This document shows, in pieces, positions 45,401 through 57,400 of a DNA stretch of 64,000 nt. Below the pieces are notes generated by a model. The model saw only the letters and a list, made by a program, of their open reading frames with translations. It was not told the origin of the DNA and searched no databases. The translations under genes were made by a program, and so were the position numbers. Positions within the stretch are counted from its first letter, which is position 1. Each line of letters opens with the position of its first letter. Source of the DNA: Gordionus sp. m RMFG-2023 (taxonomy: Eukaryota > Nematomorpha > Gordioida > Chordodea > Parachordodidae); contig NC_088776.1 in assembly GCF_954871325.1 (NCBI RefSeq), positions 44,658,569-44,722,568 on the forward strand, written 5' to 3'.

Positions 45401-48400
45401 TATTATTGTTGTGACTAGGTTTAACCTGATATATTTTGTCAAAAAAGGATAATTTTTTGTTATTTTGTGTTTCATTTGTAGGTTCAGCTGAATTGTAATT
45501 ATTTGTTTTATAAATATTATATTCATTGGTTAGACATCCAATAAGAGTTTCTATACTATTATGCTTTAATAAGTGACTTGATAGTTTGGGTCAATCATTG
45601 TTGAAATAATATATAGGTGTTTATTAAAATTATAGTATTTATTAAGTTTTGTCAAGGCAGCTATGAAGCTGTCTTTAAAATAGCATTAGGCATAACTCTC
45701 AACGTGCTCAAAAATACTGGAATATAAAGGAATGATTGTTGAAACTGATGGAGTATTAGCACATGAGGCCATCTCTGTAGCAAAATTAAATGGTTCTAAA
45801 AATTCTCGGTATATTTCAATATTATTCCAAGCTAAGGCACTAATATAATATTCTTCATTAGTATTTTGTTGATGATTGGTATATATAAGGCACTAATAAT
45901 ATTCTTCATTAGTATTTTGTTGATGATTGGTATATATTGTGAGATAAGGTTTGAGCAATATAGCCCTTTCGAGCATTTGGTACGTTGAATTCCAACGTGT
46001 TGGTATATCCAAAATAGGGTGAGGAAATTTTAAATTTGGATTTTTCAAGATATGTTTTTTCAAGTTTATTAAATTTAGATATAGAAAGTTTAAAAATTTT
46101 TAAAAAATTTCTTATTTTTTTTAAAGTTGGATTTAGAGGTTCCAATGCAGCCATGACAGATAAATGGATAATATGGCAAAAACATTTGCACACATTATCA
46201 AAATTGTCTTTTAGTTTTAAAATTTTTAAAAATCTAAATTATTACTAGCATTATCTATTGTAATACAAAAAAAATCAATTTCAAATTTTACTTTTAATAC
46301 AGAATTAAAAATATTATAAATATTAATAGCATTATGTGCTGATTTAAAAGAAATAAAATCTAATAAATGATTAATTAATTTAAAATCATTATCAATATAA
46401 TGAATGGTTATGCCCATAAAGGGTATTTTATTTGGAGAGGACCAAATGTCCATTGTTAAAGAAAATTTAGAAGTAATTTTAGAAAGTACAGATTTTAAAT
46501 TGATAAAAGAACTATGATAATGTTTCATAATTTCTTTTTTAAGTGTTTTTCTAGAAATTAATGTTAATGAGGGGTTGCAAAAGCTTATTAAATTTTTAAA
46601 TGACTCATTTTCAACCATTGAAAAAGCTAAATTATTTTGAATAAAAAAGTCCATAATTAAATTATTTAAATTAGCTTTATTATTTACATTATTAATTAAA
46701 AATGATTTTATGGTGTTAATTTTTTTACTGCCATTATTTATTTGTTCACATTTCTTATAAAAAGTTGGGTGGATGGATTTAAGATGTGTCCATAATCCTG
46801 AGGTTCCAAAATTGGGAATAGATAATTCTTTTTTTTTTTTACATTTATTACAAATAGCCTTTTTTTTGTTATCACAACTAGTATAAAATTCCCAGATTTT
46901 TGCTGTATTTCGTCTTTTATTAGATATCGTTGATTCTTCTTGTTCATTATCGCTATTATTATTAGTATCAACATCATTATCTATATTTATTAACTCGATT
47001 TGGTTTTCATTCATTATAATATCCTAAATGAATTAATAGATAAAATTGATAGATATCATATAGAAAACTTACTTCCATAATAAAAATAAACTATAATTAT
47101 AAATAACACCAATATTGATATCACAGGAATATTTGGAAGAAATAACAGATGTAATATGTTTATGAATGAAAGTAAAAAAATTACCACGATATAATTATCC
47201 ACGATATAATTATCCACGATAAAACCAAATAATTTTATGTATTTATCTATTTTAAATTTTTAATATTGGTATTGGTATTGGTTAAAATTGTATTTAAACA
47301 ATATTTCAAAACCAATATATTTAGGTAATTGGTATTGGTATTGGTTGTAAAAACAATACCAATATTTAATTATATATTGGTTTATATTGGTATTGGTATT
47401 GTAAACCAATATTATATTGGTATTGGTCCCACCCCTAATTGTGCCGACTAGCCCTGGTCTCCCCTACTTATAAATTGAAGCTAATTATTTATAAAAATTG
47501 ATACTTAATTTTGGCTAATTTAATAAACATTTTGGATATAAAAAAATATGAATTTTAAGGAGAGATTAAGATTTCTTAGCATAAATCCTAAATACCAATC
47601 ATGAACAACTATGAAATTGACTTTTCAAGATTTTGAAATTTTTTTCATTATTAACTGCCATAAATGACATTGTATGGTTCAGCAAACCCCGCAAGCTCTA
47701 AATTGACAAATGATGATTGAAATAATATCTAAATTTGATAAATACTCATAACACTTACCCAAATTATAGAAGAGTGTTTAAACTTTGCAATAAAATTTAA
47801 ATTATTATATATTTTAATAAAAATTAAATTTCTGTCATGTAAAAATATTTTGAAAATTTCATCAAAATTTTATTTCTTAAATAAATTTTTAGTAATTAAT
47901 TATTTCAAAATATTTTTTGTCCATAGATGTATACTAATGAAAACTATATGTATATTTAATTTAAAAATGAGATTAAATGGTTTGCCAAGCCCCGGGATTC
48001 ACCTAACCCCAGTCCCCCTACTTATAATAATTTGTATAAATAATATAATTAATTTAAAATAAATATTTATATTCAATAAAACAAATAAAATTTAGTACCA
48101 TACCGATTCCTCTTATTGCTCTCCTCAGTGCAATAGCGTCGGCTTGTGGGTTAAAATTTGGAGCAGGCTCAATCGTACCACCAGCAAACTTTATTATATT
48201 ACCATAATATAAAGAGTAGAGTAATGCATAGCCAGGATTTATCCAAGAAGTAAAAATATTTAATGTATTTATATCATCTCTTTAAAATTTGGCTTAACAA
48301 TTGGGGGCACTAATTATTAAATCTATATCAATATTTCGTGTTTTATTAGTACCTATGAGTGTATCAAAACCAGTATAGTAGCCAATATAACGGAATCAGT

Positions 48401-50806
48401 TATTAGAAACAAAAAGAGATTGAAGGAATTTATTCCGAAATGTTATCAATGTTTAGCCCTCAATTGTATATACGTTTGTTAAGATAGTATAAAGAAAAAA
48501 AAAATTTTTACAAACTAAAAAAAAATTAACCAAAATAGGCATCATACCAGAATAAAAAATATAGAAGAACTAAATATCTCGTTGTACTTATATTTAGTGT
48601 TTAACTAGTAATCATTACAGTAACTATAAAAAAACGTTTATAGGCAAAATAAAAAATATGAGGTCACACCTTAAGCGTAAAGTGAACCAAGCTTTTAGAA
48701 ATAATAATTCATAAATTTATTTCGAGCCATTACATTAAGTAGTTTATAATTAGTTTATTGATTTTATCTGTTAGTTAAATAGCTTAAAGGGGGAAAACAA
48801 TTATAAGAATAAGAAAAAAATTGCTAAATAGTCATCGTTTCAGAACGCGTAATATAAATCTGGTTTGCATTAATGTTTGATGAATTATATTTTGCAACCT
48901 TAAGAAAAAGTAAAATAATAGGTCAATAAGCGTGACGCCAGCTAAACCTTTGGAAGTATTAATTTTCTGAAACTTATATCAATTATTAATGCATATTTAG
49001 AGTTTGGTAAATAATTTTAAAAAAGCGCATTATTGGCAAAATAGGAAAAAAATTACCAAATATGTAATGCTTGATTCCCTAATTTATCAACTAGTTTTTC
49101 AATCAAAGAGAAACAGTTATAAGTGAGACCAAAATTATAACGGCAAGCCTTAAGGTTGAGTTTTAAATATCGGATTTTAAATGGCGATTCAAAAATTACA
49201 TCTAAATATTTTAAGATTCTATTTCTAGATTAAAATATTTTTAATGTTAATTATGGTTACTCTAGTTATTTGCAAGATGGTTTGTCATAGACAAATTTTG
49301 TTATCTACTTTTATAATGTAGTAACCTTTATAAAAAAAAGAATTAATTTATGGATCGATTTAAAAGTACTATTTTATTTCTTAATCACTGCAAAAAAGCT
49401 TACTAATAAGTTAGAGATGAGTTTAGAAGAAACTGCTTCCCACTGAAAACGCTAATTTGATGTAAGAAAACTCGATAGCAGTTTTTAGGATAAGAAGAAC
49501 CTAACATAATGCACTGGTAGAATATCGTAATAAAATTTTCAAATTATTTCTCGATCAAACTTTTCATCACTAATATTTCAGCAGATTTACAAATTCATTA
49601 CAATAAATTATATATTTTGCTTACAGACCAAAGCTCACTGGAAAGTAACCTTAATAAACTAGATTTATTGATCAATAACTAATTACTATATTTTACCATA
49701 AACACTTCTAAACAAATTTATAGGCTTTCCCATAATAATGAACCCAGATATTTCGATTTTACTAACACTTTCGATGACACTTTGGATGGGTGTAGCATTT
49801 TAAAGCTTAAATTAATCCTGTCTCAGATCCAGCAAAACATAGTATCTTCTTATTACCCTATCTCTCAATTTTATATATCGTTATTTGTTTTGATTGCAAA
49901 GATATTATATTTAATTTTTAGCTACATTATACAATGGTGTTTAATATCAACATATATTGTCTCAAGCTAAATTTATAGTGTATCTTATAATTATTCAGTA
50001 AAATAACTATTTATGTGATAATTAGATTTTAATAGATCTTGTTTTCTCTATCTTTTTTAAAAGTAAAATATAGGGGAAATAATGATAAACATAGGCAACC
50101 TAAATTTTAATCAGGTTGCCCAAAATATTTTTACCCAGGACAGCCAAAAATCTAAGCATAGATCTGCTAATATAAGATATATTGGTTATGGTGAAATTGA
50201 AAGCAATTGAAATAGATAATTTTTTAACCTCAAATGCTAAGGTAGAACGATTGTTCAGTAAGACATTCAAATTATAGCATCATTGGGAAATGTTCCATAT
50301 TTTAAATATTAAAAATAAATTTATCTTTAGTATTTTTTTATTTGTAGATTTTTAGTATCTTTAACACGCCTTAATATTAGAAGCACCTCTTAATAACAAT
50401 TATTCTAATTTTGAGTACTCATTATTAATAATTTTGAAGTTACGCATATATAACATTTTTATTACAAATTTCCTTACCATTTCCTATTTAGTATCATTCA
50501 TTTGCCTAATTTGAAAGGGAAAGGGTTGGATGATGCTTTAGTTTAGATGAATTGCATTACTCCTTATATTTAAAAAAATAATCACATATCTTTGAATGAT
50601 TACCATTCAAAATACATTTTAATAGTTGTTAATGGTTTATTAAGATAACAAGGCGTGATATATAAAAGAAGAATGAAATCAATTTATTTATAAATATATA
50701 AACTTATAGTTACCCCAGATCTTGGTGCTTCTTGTCCTTTAAGCAAAATGAGACTTTGAAGGTAAATAAAAAATAAGAGAATTAAATCTGATCTGATAAT
50801 GATCAT
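33415..50806 (-). CDS. annexin 2, secreted-type annexin with signal peptide
   Basis: A complete annexin in 11 coding exons: 50806-50714, 48188-48104, 37263-37169, 37114-36998, 34470-34380, 34332-34253, 34198-34142, 34070-33875, 33786-33728, 33677-33555 and 33498-33415 (TAA). All phases match and all introns are GT-AG, giving 359 residues. Exon 1 codes a signal peptide (MIIIRSDLILLFFIYL..., likely cut near KGQEA). The core starts [20 protein letters not shown]. Type II calcium sites are kept in repeat 1 (GIGT...GDTSG), repeat 2 (GLGT...GDTHG) and repeat 4 (GLGT...GDVSG). Repeat 3 is altered (GSGSKFLGGNNAK...KKGTVG), with no acidic partner. Role inferred: calcium-dependent membrane binding outside the cell or in the secretory path. 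AATAAA lies at 33381-33386. Intron 2 is 10.8 kb because of nested transposons. Confidence 0.93.
34741..34939. mobile_element. 199-bp hAT-type MITE, TAGTGTTGTTAAAC family
   Basis: It starts TAGTGTTATTAAATGTGATT and ends GAGCCGTTTAACAACACTA. Flanks CTATTTAG (34733-34740) and TTATTTAG (34940-34947) agree at 7 of 8. Best-kept copy of the family; it lies in annexin 2 intron 4. Confidence 0.8.
34980..35290. mobile_element. GGCCGGGC-rich repeat, relative of the CAGAGACCTGCAGG family
   Basis: AGAGATCTGCAAAAGTAGGC resembles the family left end, and GCCGGGACATGTCGGGGGCC and GCCAGGCCGGGCTTG resemble its interior. The right terminus is not recognisable. Confidence 0.45.
39745..41813 (-). mobile_element. 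short LTR retrotransposon fossil (TRIM/LARD-like) inside element C
   Basis: Two 243-bp direct repeats (39745-39987 and 41571-41813) are about 98 percent identical, so the insertion is young. Read on the minus strand each starts TGTTGCGTTATTTC. A purine tract AGAAGAGGGAGAA abuts the downstream LTR, fixing the orientation. The roughly 1.58-kb interior has no gag or pol, making it a non-autonomous element. The interior holds tandem AATAGGTAGTCAT-type repeats. No clear target duplication is seen at the outer edges, and the transposase DNA expected between the flanks is missing. Confidence 0.75.
41180..41530. repeat. tandem repeats in LTR element interior
   Basis: Units built from AATAGGTAGTCAT, AAATAGAGTCATCTCAATGG and ATTAAACAATCGTCAC recur about eight times. 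Confidence 0.7.
42180..42480. repeat. imperfect tandem repeats in element C
   Basis: ATTTTAAAATTAATATAC, CATGGCAGCATCATTTTA and TATATATCATACACAC recur three to four times in this stretch, which separates coding pieces of the pogo transposase. Confidence 0.5.
43397..43745. repeat. about 170-bp tandem duplication in element B
   Basis: Two nearly identical units: AATAATATATTAAATAATAA, TGTGATTGATTTTTCATAAT, CAGACCTAAATAAATATCTT and CATATTGTGATAATATATTA in the same order. Confidence 0.8.
43750..44065. repeat. about 140-bp tandem duplication in element B
   Basis: TTGACAATATAATATGATTC, AAATTAATWCATTTTATT and GAACATTTTAG repeat twice, each copy bracketed by GCCTGATAAT words. Confidence 0.7.
44138..44300 (+). 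repeat. about 82-bp tandem duplication of a zinc-finger scrap
   Basis: AGGATTATAAAAGTTTTCAT through GTGGTTCTCTGTCAAAAA occurs twice. The first copy translates to CIICKQDYKSFHNFEDWFKC, the C-terminal finger of pogo transposases. Confidence 0.75.
44634..47437 (-). mobile_element. 2.80-kb hAT transposon inside element B
   Basis: Ends TAGGGCTGGTAACCAATA and (inverted) TAGGGGTGGGACCAATA. The perfect 8-bp duplication ATTGTGCC lies at 44626-44633 and 47438-47445. About 200 bp at each end is packed with ATTGGTATTGGT-type repeats, likely transposase binding sites. The transposase lies on the minus strand in three main pieces (47014-46226, 46193-45909, 45380-45132). It is broken, but the ends look whole. 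Confidence 0.9.
45132..47014 (-). pseudogene. hAT transposase with BED finger, broken
   Basis: The first piece (47014-46226, 262 residues) has a BED zinc finger: KIWEFYTSCDNKKKAICNKC and then GLWTHLKSIHPTFYKKC, with C-x2-C and H-x4-H spacing. The catalytic part starts with FSLTMDIWSSPNKIPFMGIT and FFCITIDNASNN, carrying the two aspartates. The second piece has CHIIHLSVMAALE. The third (45380-45132) is the dimerisation domain: DWWKLNKNRYPILSKIARDY, AIPASSSSSERAFS. Frame breaks separate the three pieces. Confidence 0.85.
48189..50713. other. annexin 2 intron 1, nothing else recognised
   Basis: The 2.5-kb intron separates the signal-peptide exon from the first core exon. It is AT-rich without recognisable repeats or coding sequence. 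The equivalent intron of annexin 3 is only 335 bp (61696-62030). Confidence 0.6.
50714..50806 (-). CDS. signal-peptide exon of annexin 2
   Basis: The 31-codon exon starts at an ATG and ends at a GTAACT donor in phase 0. MIIIRSDLILLFFIYL plus QSLILLKG is a charged-hydrophobic-polar leader, followed by QEAPRSG. It aligns codon for codon with the annexin 3 leader exon at 62031-62123, which is strong evidence that both are real. Confidence 0.88.
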
Positions 50807-53800
50807 TTCTTATGAGAAAAGAAAGATAATATTTAAACCTATTTCAAACAAAATTGAATTTATAATATGTAGTTTTATGCGAATTAATAAATAATTGGAA
50901 TTTGAACATTTTAATAATGAAAATTATTAATTAACAAACGATCTATCAATACTTTCTTAAAAATAGTTTTTTGGGGTTCCAAAAAATAATAAAATTATCC
51001 TTTCAGCATATAAGGTGACATTTGCAAATGTTGTTATAAATTTTTCAAGGTTTATTCGACGAATAAAGAATAACAAATAAAAATTAATCTTTAAGGTAAA
51101 TAAAGTTTTGTTAGCATATAATTTATTAAACTTTAAGAAAAATAGCATAATACCCAAGTGAAAATATTACCGAACATCGTTAATTTTTGGTCACTCTTGT
51201 TTCTCCTAATGTTAATTTTAAAATTAAAAAAGTGTTTAATAATTTTAAAAAATTTACAACCAAAAAATTGAAAATGAATAAATTTTGATGATCGAGAATA
51301 AATTAATAACTAAAACATTATAAACTCTTCAAAAATGATTCACTGTGTGGCTAACGCCTAATGTTTTTCGATTTCAAATATAATTTTTTATATAAATATT
51401 ATCGCCAACTATTCTACTTAGTCCATTTTTTTTAAATTTAACTAATTGAAAGTCTCTGGGAAGCATCATTCCAGCATCATATGAAAAATATATTTGGAAT
51501 AAATATTTCTAAAGAGTTAGATATTGGGATATTTAACACTGAAAGGCACATAAATAGCACTGGTAATGTAAAACTAATTTCTGGACGTTCAAAAAGCGCT
51601 ATTTTCAGATGATAATTTTAAGGAAAATTATCTTAAATCAGTCTACCATAATTCAATAATATATATCATTCTGAATGGAGTTCCACGATAGGATCACACA
51701 TTCATGTTCTCTCATCATAACTCAAAAGCTCTTGCAATCAATTAAAATTAGTAACCAGATTAGGTAAAATAGCAATTCATTTTCACGTAATATATTTCCG
51801 GACTACACTCATTTCACATCGACCAAATTTCAAATCAGAGATTAGATATCTTTCAAACTTTTAAAATTTCGCATATATTTATAAGAATCCTCAGAGATGC
51901 TGAGAAAACAGTGGCAGAATGTTTAACCTCATTAAAATCCTTAAATTGCAGCATACAATTTTTGGTCAACTCCAATTTCTTCTTATTTTCATTTTACATC
52001 TTATGTACATCTCCCAAGAATAGATCCAACTTATTTAAGCTAAATAAGTAAAAATTATCATCCTATAATAATAAAAATGAGTACCAATCTGTAACAAACA
52101 AATATTTCTAATAGAGATTCATTCAACATTAAAGCCAAATTAATTTCCTAAAAATATTCTCAATATTATCAGTGCACTTAAAATAGCCAGTTCAAATGAA
52201 AGACTGGCACCCGTAAATTTTAGCACACTCAACTTACTGAATTAAGATATGCCTCAGGATCGTATATCATTAATTGCGCCTACACCCTAATTTCTCTATC
52301 CTTAAATTTCATTTAAAATCAGGTGTAAATTTATTCAAAAAACATTTAATAGGAGGACATCAAATATCACCTCAAGACCTAATTAACCCCACCAACTTTA
52401 ATAACAAACATGACCATTCTCCTAAACAAAATCATAAAGGACGAGATCCCTCTGATGGATATACCTAGTCTGTTGTTAGCACGGCTTATCGCACTGCCAA
52501 ATAATAGAGTCTGGCTAATAGCCATGTAGTCTATCAACAGAATAACAGATAATAAATAATTGAATAAAATCTGGAATTTATTATAACTATAAAGTAATTA
52601 GGTTTTGGGACAAAAAATGGATGTTTCTTAGCAGTTCATTCTATCCGCATAATCCTATAATATGATGATGATAATCTCGACATTTTGAAGTTTGATTTCA
52701 ACTATGCTTTAATAGCATTCACATAATTAACCTTATATGTGCCTTCACACTAATTTACCCAGAATACACACATTTTATTCAAAGCCTTTATCAATGATTT
52801 CCCTTATTTAACTTTTATTAATTTTTTTCCGTTACATCCTTGTCTTTCTAGATATTAGCCACGCTATTTTAAATATCTGATTCTCCCTTTCTTAATTATT
52901 GCTATATATATATCTTTATATAGGTAAAATTAGCTATAATTTAAACTTGATTCATTTCGTGTTCTCTCTAATATGAAATAGGTAAGGGAAATAATTAAAT
53001 GAGCTGATAGCTCGAGCATTTCAATTATAAGATGTTGCAAGATGCAAGTATGACTCAAATTAAATGAAATTCCAAAATACCATGGGACTAATATGATTCG
53101 ACTCGGGCTGTTGCTTGATCTTAACATAGTATTTGGGATAATGACCTTTTTTAGAGTTTTTTTTATAAAACCCTCTACGGGCATCCCAGAATTAGGCAGG
53201 TAAAGCATGTAGATACATTAAAAATATAAAAATATTATAAGATATAAGATATTTATATCTTCGCTAAAAAAGACTCTTTTAGATACAGGATACTCTTTTT
53301 TTTGTCTACGCTTATATTTACTTAACAACATGTTATACCTGTTTATTTCAATAATTTAACCAGATTCATCTAAATATATGTATAGCAAATAAGGCTTGTA
53401 AGGTCTAAAAGCCTAAGAAAGATATTTTTGTAAATACCAGTAATTTAAATGGGTAGTTTATTCACCAAAATATTTATAGTGTAATTTTTCTAGAAAGAGG
53501 TAAGAGAGTCCAAGGTTATATTATCCATAAAAGTTGAAGGGTTATAAAATATATCTTACAAATATTCCAAATTATTTAAATTTAATTTGTTCATATATCT
53601 CCTACGGTAGAAATAAATACGAAGAAATTGGATACTTTTTAATAAATATAAAATTTTAAGAAAGATGAAAATTTACAAATTATCAAAAATACCTGGTTAC
53701 CTTTCCTATAATGCCTCCATATTTATTAATTTTACTGATTCTTTTGTAGAAAAATGTTAATCCTATGTAAATAGATGATTGTCAAATATGTAAATGACAG

Positions 53801-54404
53801 GTTCATCAAGGGGCTCCTATACCCCCTTTAATAAATGAATCAACATATTCCCCTGGAAAAAGTACTCTTCTAAAAAGGAAGCAGCAATATATATAAAATT
53901 TGCTGACCCCCCCCCCCCCTCCACCATCACTTCCAGGTACGCATTTGTAATAAGGGCTTTATTATCAAGTAGTTTTCGGGCATGGTAATATTTATAGTAT
54001 CAACACCATTCATGTCTGAATTCAATAAGAGATAGTTTTTAATCATTAGAAGATTTTAAATGCAGGGTAATTAATCAAAAAAATCAAGTAATTAGGAGAT
54101 ATGCTGAAAATCAGATATAAATATGATTGTTATATAATTGACTAATTGTAAAAGAGAACACGGTTGACAAAGACTATAAATTATATGAGACAGAGTAGAA
54201 AGAGAAATGCTAATCTGATTGTTAATAGGCTAATAAGTGGAATGTTACACGAACACAAGTATAGTTATTTTATAAAGTGGTATATTCTAATTGTAATATT
54301 AATTATGGCAACAATTATATATATATAAACATGAAAGAAAACTAAAAGTATTTTATTTTCATTTAGTTATTTATTTATTTGCCCATATTGTTAATTTCGA
54401 TCAT
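50807..54404. other. intergenic block between annexins 2 and 3
   Basis: The upstream region of annexin 2. A degraded pogo C-family end lies at 53497-53650 and a poly-C run at about 53907. A 64-residue frame at 52274-52468 has no recognisable similarity. No TATA or other promoter element stands out. Confidence 0.35.
53497..53650 (+). mobile_element. degraded left end of a pogo C-family element
   Basis: GGTAAGAGAGTCCAAGGTTA, TATTATCCATAAAA and CTACGGTAGAAATAAATA follow the left end of the element at 38771 (GGGGAGACCGGGGTTATATT, TGTCCATAAAAA, CTACGGTATAAATTAATA). No coding remnant. Confidence 0.5.
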
Positions 54405-57400
54405 CTATATTGGTTTTCGATTTCCTTTAATAATGGCCACCAAAAGATTTTGATAATTTCCAGTTACATCACCCTAGAATTTTTCATAATTTTAAACAAA
54501 CAAATAATATCTAAAATTATACCCTAACAGCTTTTTCCAAAGTTTTTTTATATAACTTGTAATATTCGTTTTTAATGTCTTCTAAATCAATCTCAGAGCG
54601 AGAAGCCATAATTCTAGTTAAAACTTTATCTTTTGTCCCTAGGCCCTTAAAAATTATATTTTACAATTTTAGAATGTGTTTTTACTTTCATAGCTCTATT
54701 CAATCTTTTGGCAAAATATGTCGGCGGGTTTCTAATAATTTCCACTGTTTTATAAATAATGGTAAGTAAAAAAATATTTATGTTTTCTAAATGTTTTTTT
54801 CACCTAATTGAAGCAGGCTTTGGCGATATTTCCCAACTGCTCCTTTTTTAATGGTTTCTTCGATCGGCATTTTGGTCAATCGACTATATTGATCGAATAT
54901 CAAATTTAGCTGATCTAAATTTCTCGTGGCTAATATATCCGAAAATATTTTAGCATTATTTCCCCCTAATAACTTAGACCCGGATCCTTGGTACAACCTC
55001 TAAAATATGTTTTAAAAAAATATAATCCTAAATATTATACAAAAATAATTTTATTATCAAGTTTACCTGGGCATCTCTCAGTGCTGCCGCGGGATCAGTT
55101 TGCCGTGATTGATCTCTATTACCCTATATAAGTGATATTTTGAAAAAAAAATAAAAATCAAATAAAACTTGGCTTAATAAGACAAGTAAATCTTCCACTT
55201 TCCCATGTGTATCTCCTTTAATAGACTTTGCTAGATCCTTTTTGTACACTTAACATTTCAAATTACATTAATTAACATATATATATTTATAATTTTATAT
55301 TTTGTATTTAAATAAATTAAAATGTTTATAATTATTAACATCGCTTATAAGCTTCGCGTAGGGCATTTATTTGTTCTGGTGAACGAGTTAGCATGATTTC
55401 CAGTAATAAATCAAAATCTGTACCTAGCCCCTAGTCAATAAAATAAAATAAATTTTTAGGTCTTTATTTTCAAAGAATAATTTAATCAAAGTAAAAAAAA
55501 TGAATGGAGATATTCCAAGATTTTATCATAAAAAAATAGCATTTTATTCTTAGTCTTAGAATTTATGTATTATAAAAGATTTTTTAATTTTAAGATTAAT
55601 AAATATTACATTATATATTATGATAAATTAATTTTGATAATAATTGTCTCTCAATATAAATTAACAAATTATAACTCATGTAACAGGTATGTACTTTAAT
55701 AGATTTTCTGATTAATTGGGCATCGTAGTCGTTAGGTGGGGTCATTAAAGCCACCAATAAATTTTGATAATTCCCAGTTGTGTCACCTTTAATATCTTTG
55801 ATTAAATCCTATAAATTTAGAATGTCAATTATTAAGTATGATTAAATTCAAACTGTTACTCTTTTATATATCTGTCTATAAGCTTGCCTAATTTGCTGTC
55901 TTTGAACATTGTTCCTCCCAGCTACGATACGTATCAACTTTTTATCATTTGTGCCTGATTTTTTTTTTTTAAGTTGTTAATCTAACAGTAATATTCTTCT
56001 TACATAGCTAAAAATTCAAAATCTGAGTCTTAAAAATGAAATATGCTTAATGTTTATTTTATCATAATTACATTTTAAAATGAGCTTCTAAATTAAGAGA
56101 AATGTTTGCATAGAAAAACATAAATATTCATTATCATATTTATTACCGATAGAAATATTTGATTGTGTTTTCAAATAATTTCGAAGTTTGTTGAAAATAT
56201 AAATTCGATTGGTTTTTTACAAGTGTAGGGACAGAAAAATGACATGAACAAAAATATATTTAGAAAAAATTTATCAATTCACGAATTGATATAGTATAGA
56301 ATAGAATTTTTTGAGACAGTTTTTTTTATTAAAACGAAACGAGTGTAGTAATTATTAAATATACAATAAAAGGGGAAAACAAAGTAAGATTTTAATTTAT
56401 TACATATTGATAAATAAAGAAATTATGTTATATAAATATAATTTGTGATGAAATATGAAAATTTTTTTTGATCTTCTTTGAGAATACTCTAGTAAGTTTT
56501 TTGTTTAAATTTCATCTAATAAATCTTTTTTTGTAAAAAGTCTTTTTTAAATTTGAAATTTTTTAGAATTTCTTAAATGTAATCCATTTTATATCTATTT
56601 ATTTCAATAAAAATATATTAATACTATAAACCATTATTAAAGCTTTTATTAATAATCTTGATAAAATAATAAATATATAAAAAAATATAATTAAAATTTA
56701 TCAAATCATTCCATTTGTTCCTTGTACTCAATGTTGTACCTTTTTAGAACATAAAAAAGTCAACATTAAAATTATTAATACAGATCAATTATGAGGATTT
56801 CTAATTAATCAGTTGCCCACCCTAATATAAATTGCTTTGCATTTTTAGAACATAAAAGTCAACATTAAAATTATTAATACAGATCAATTATGAGGATTTC
56901 TAATTAATCAGTTGCCCACCCTAATATAAATTGCTTTGCATATGATTGTAAAAGTTAGTAAAACCATAAGGAATAAATCCACGCAAGAGCTAAATATTCC
57001 CAACAATTTATTTGGGACGGGGATTGATTGCTCGATATTTATTTTCCAAGACTCCAAAAAAATTTTCGATGGGAAGTTGAGGTGAATATGGTGGTAGGTA
57101 CCTGTAAGGTATTGATAAAATAGCTTCTATCGATAGATGTATTAACTAATACAATGATTGCATCCGATGGTAAGATACTAATAAACTCTGTCATAGAATC
57201 ACTGAATAATAACCCATTATAAGCTCCTTCGATTATCTTGTAATGGATTACCCCTCCAATCCAATTATAGAAAGTATACCTACATTTTTATTCTTGGAGG
57301 ATAAAATTTTTATCATTGGACGGTCATTGTATGACGACTAGGGGTAGATTGGTACAGCATGCAAGTTTATTCCAGTTTTATCTAAGAAATATAAGTTTTC

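Larger units (their letters stand above)
38206..47464. mobile_element. middle pogo-like TIR element B, inserted in A
   Basis: Both ends read GGGGAGACCAGGGCTAGTCG inward, identical over more than 20 bases, with TA on each side. Subterminal copies of GGTTAGTCGGCGCAA (38600) and CGACTAGCCCC / CCGACTAACC (44383, 44410) repeat the end motif. A plus-strand zinc-finger scrap at about 44123-44190 (CIICKQDYKSFHNFEDWFKC) matches the C-terminal finger of the C transposase, so B once carried a related gene. B is split by element C and by a hAT. Confidence 0.7.
37869..48018. mobile_element. outer pogo-like TIR element A (host of the nest)
   Basis: The left end GGGGAGACTGGGGTTAGTCA and right end (inverted) GGGGGACTGGGGTTAGG are each bordered by TA. 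Removing element B leaves about 0.9 kb, so A is a non-autonomous copy. It lies wholly in annexin 2 intron 2. Assignment to the pogo/Tc1 superfamily is inferred from the TA borders and from end similarity to element C, which codes a pogo transposase. Confidence 0.6.

Noticed and set aside
37869-48018. Reading A, B and C as separate side-by-side elements
   Set aside because: End-to-end matching pairs the outermost, middle and innermost termini best (for example identical B ends over 20 bases), which supports nesting.
52274-52468. 64-residue plus-strand frame upstream of annexin 2
   Set aside because: No recognisable domain, no paralogue in the window and no splice context. It is expected by chance in a gap this long.
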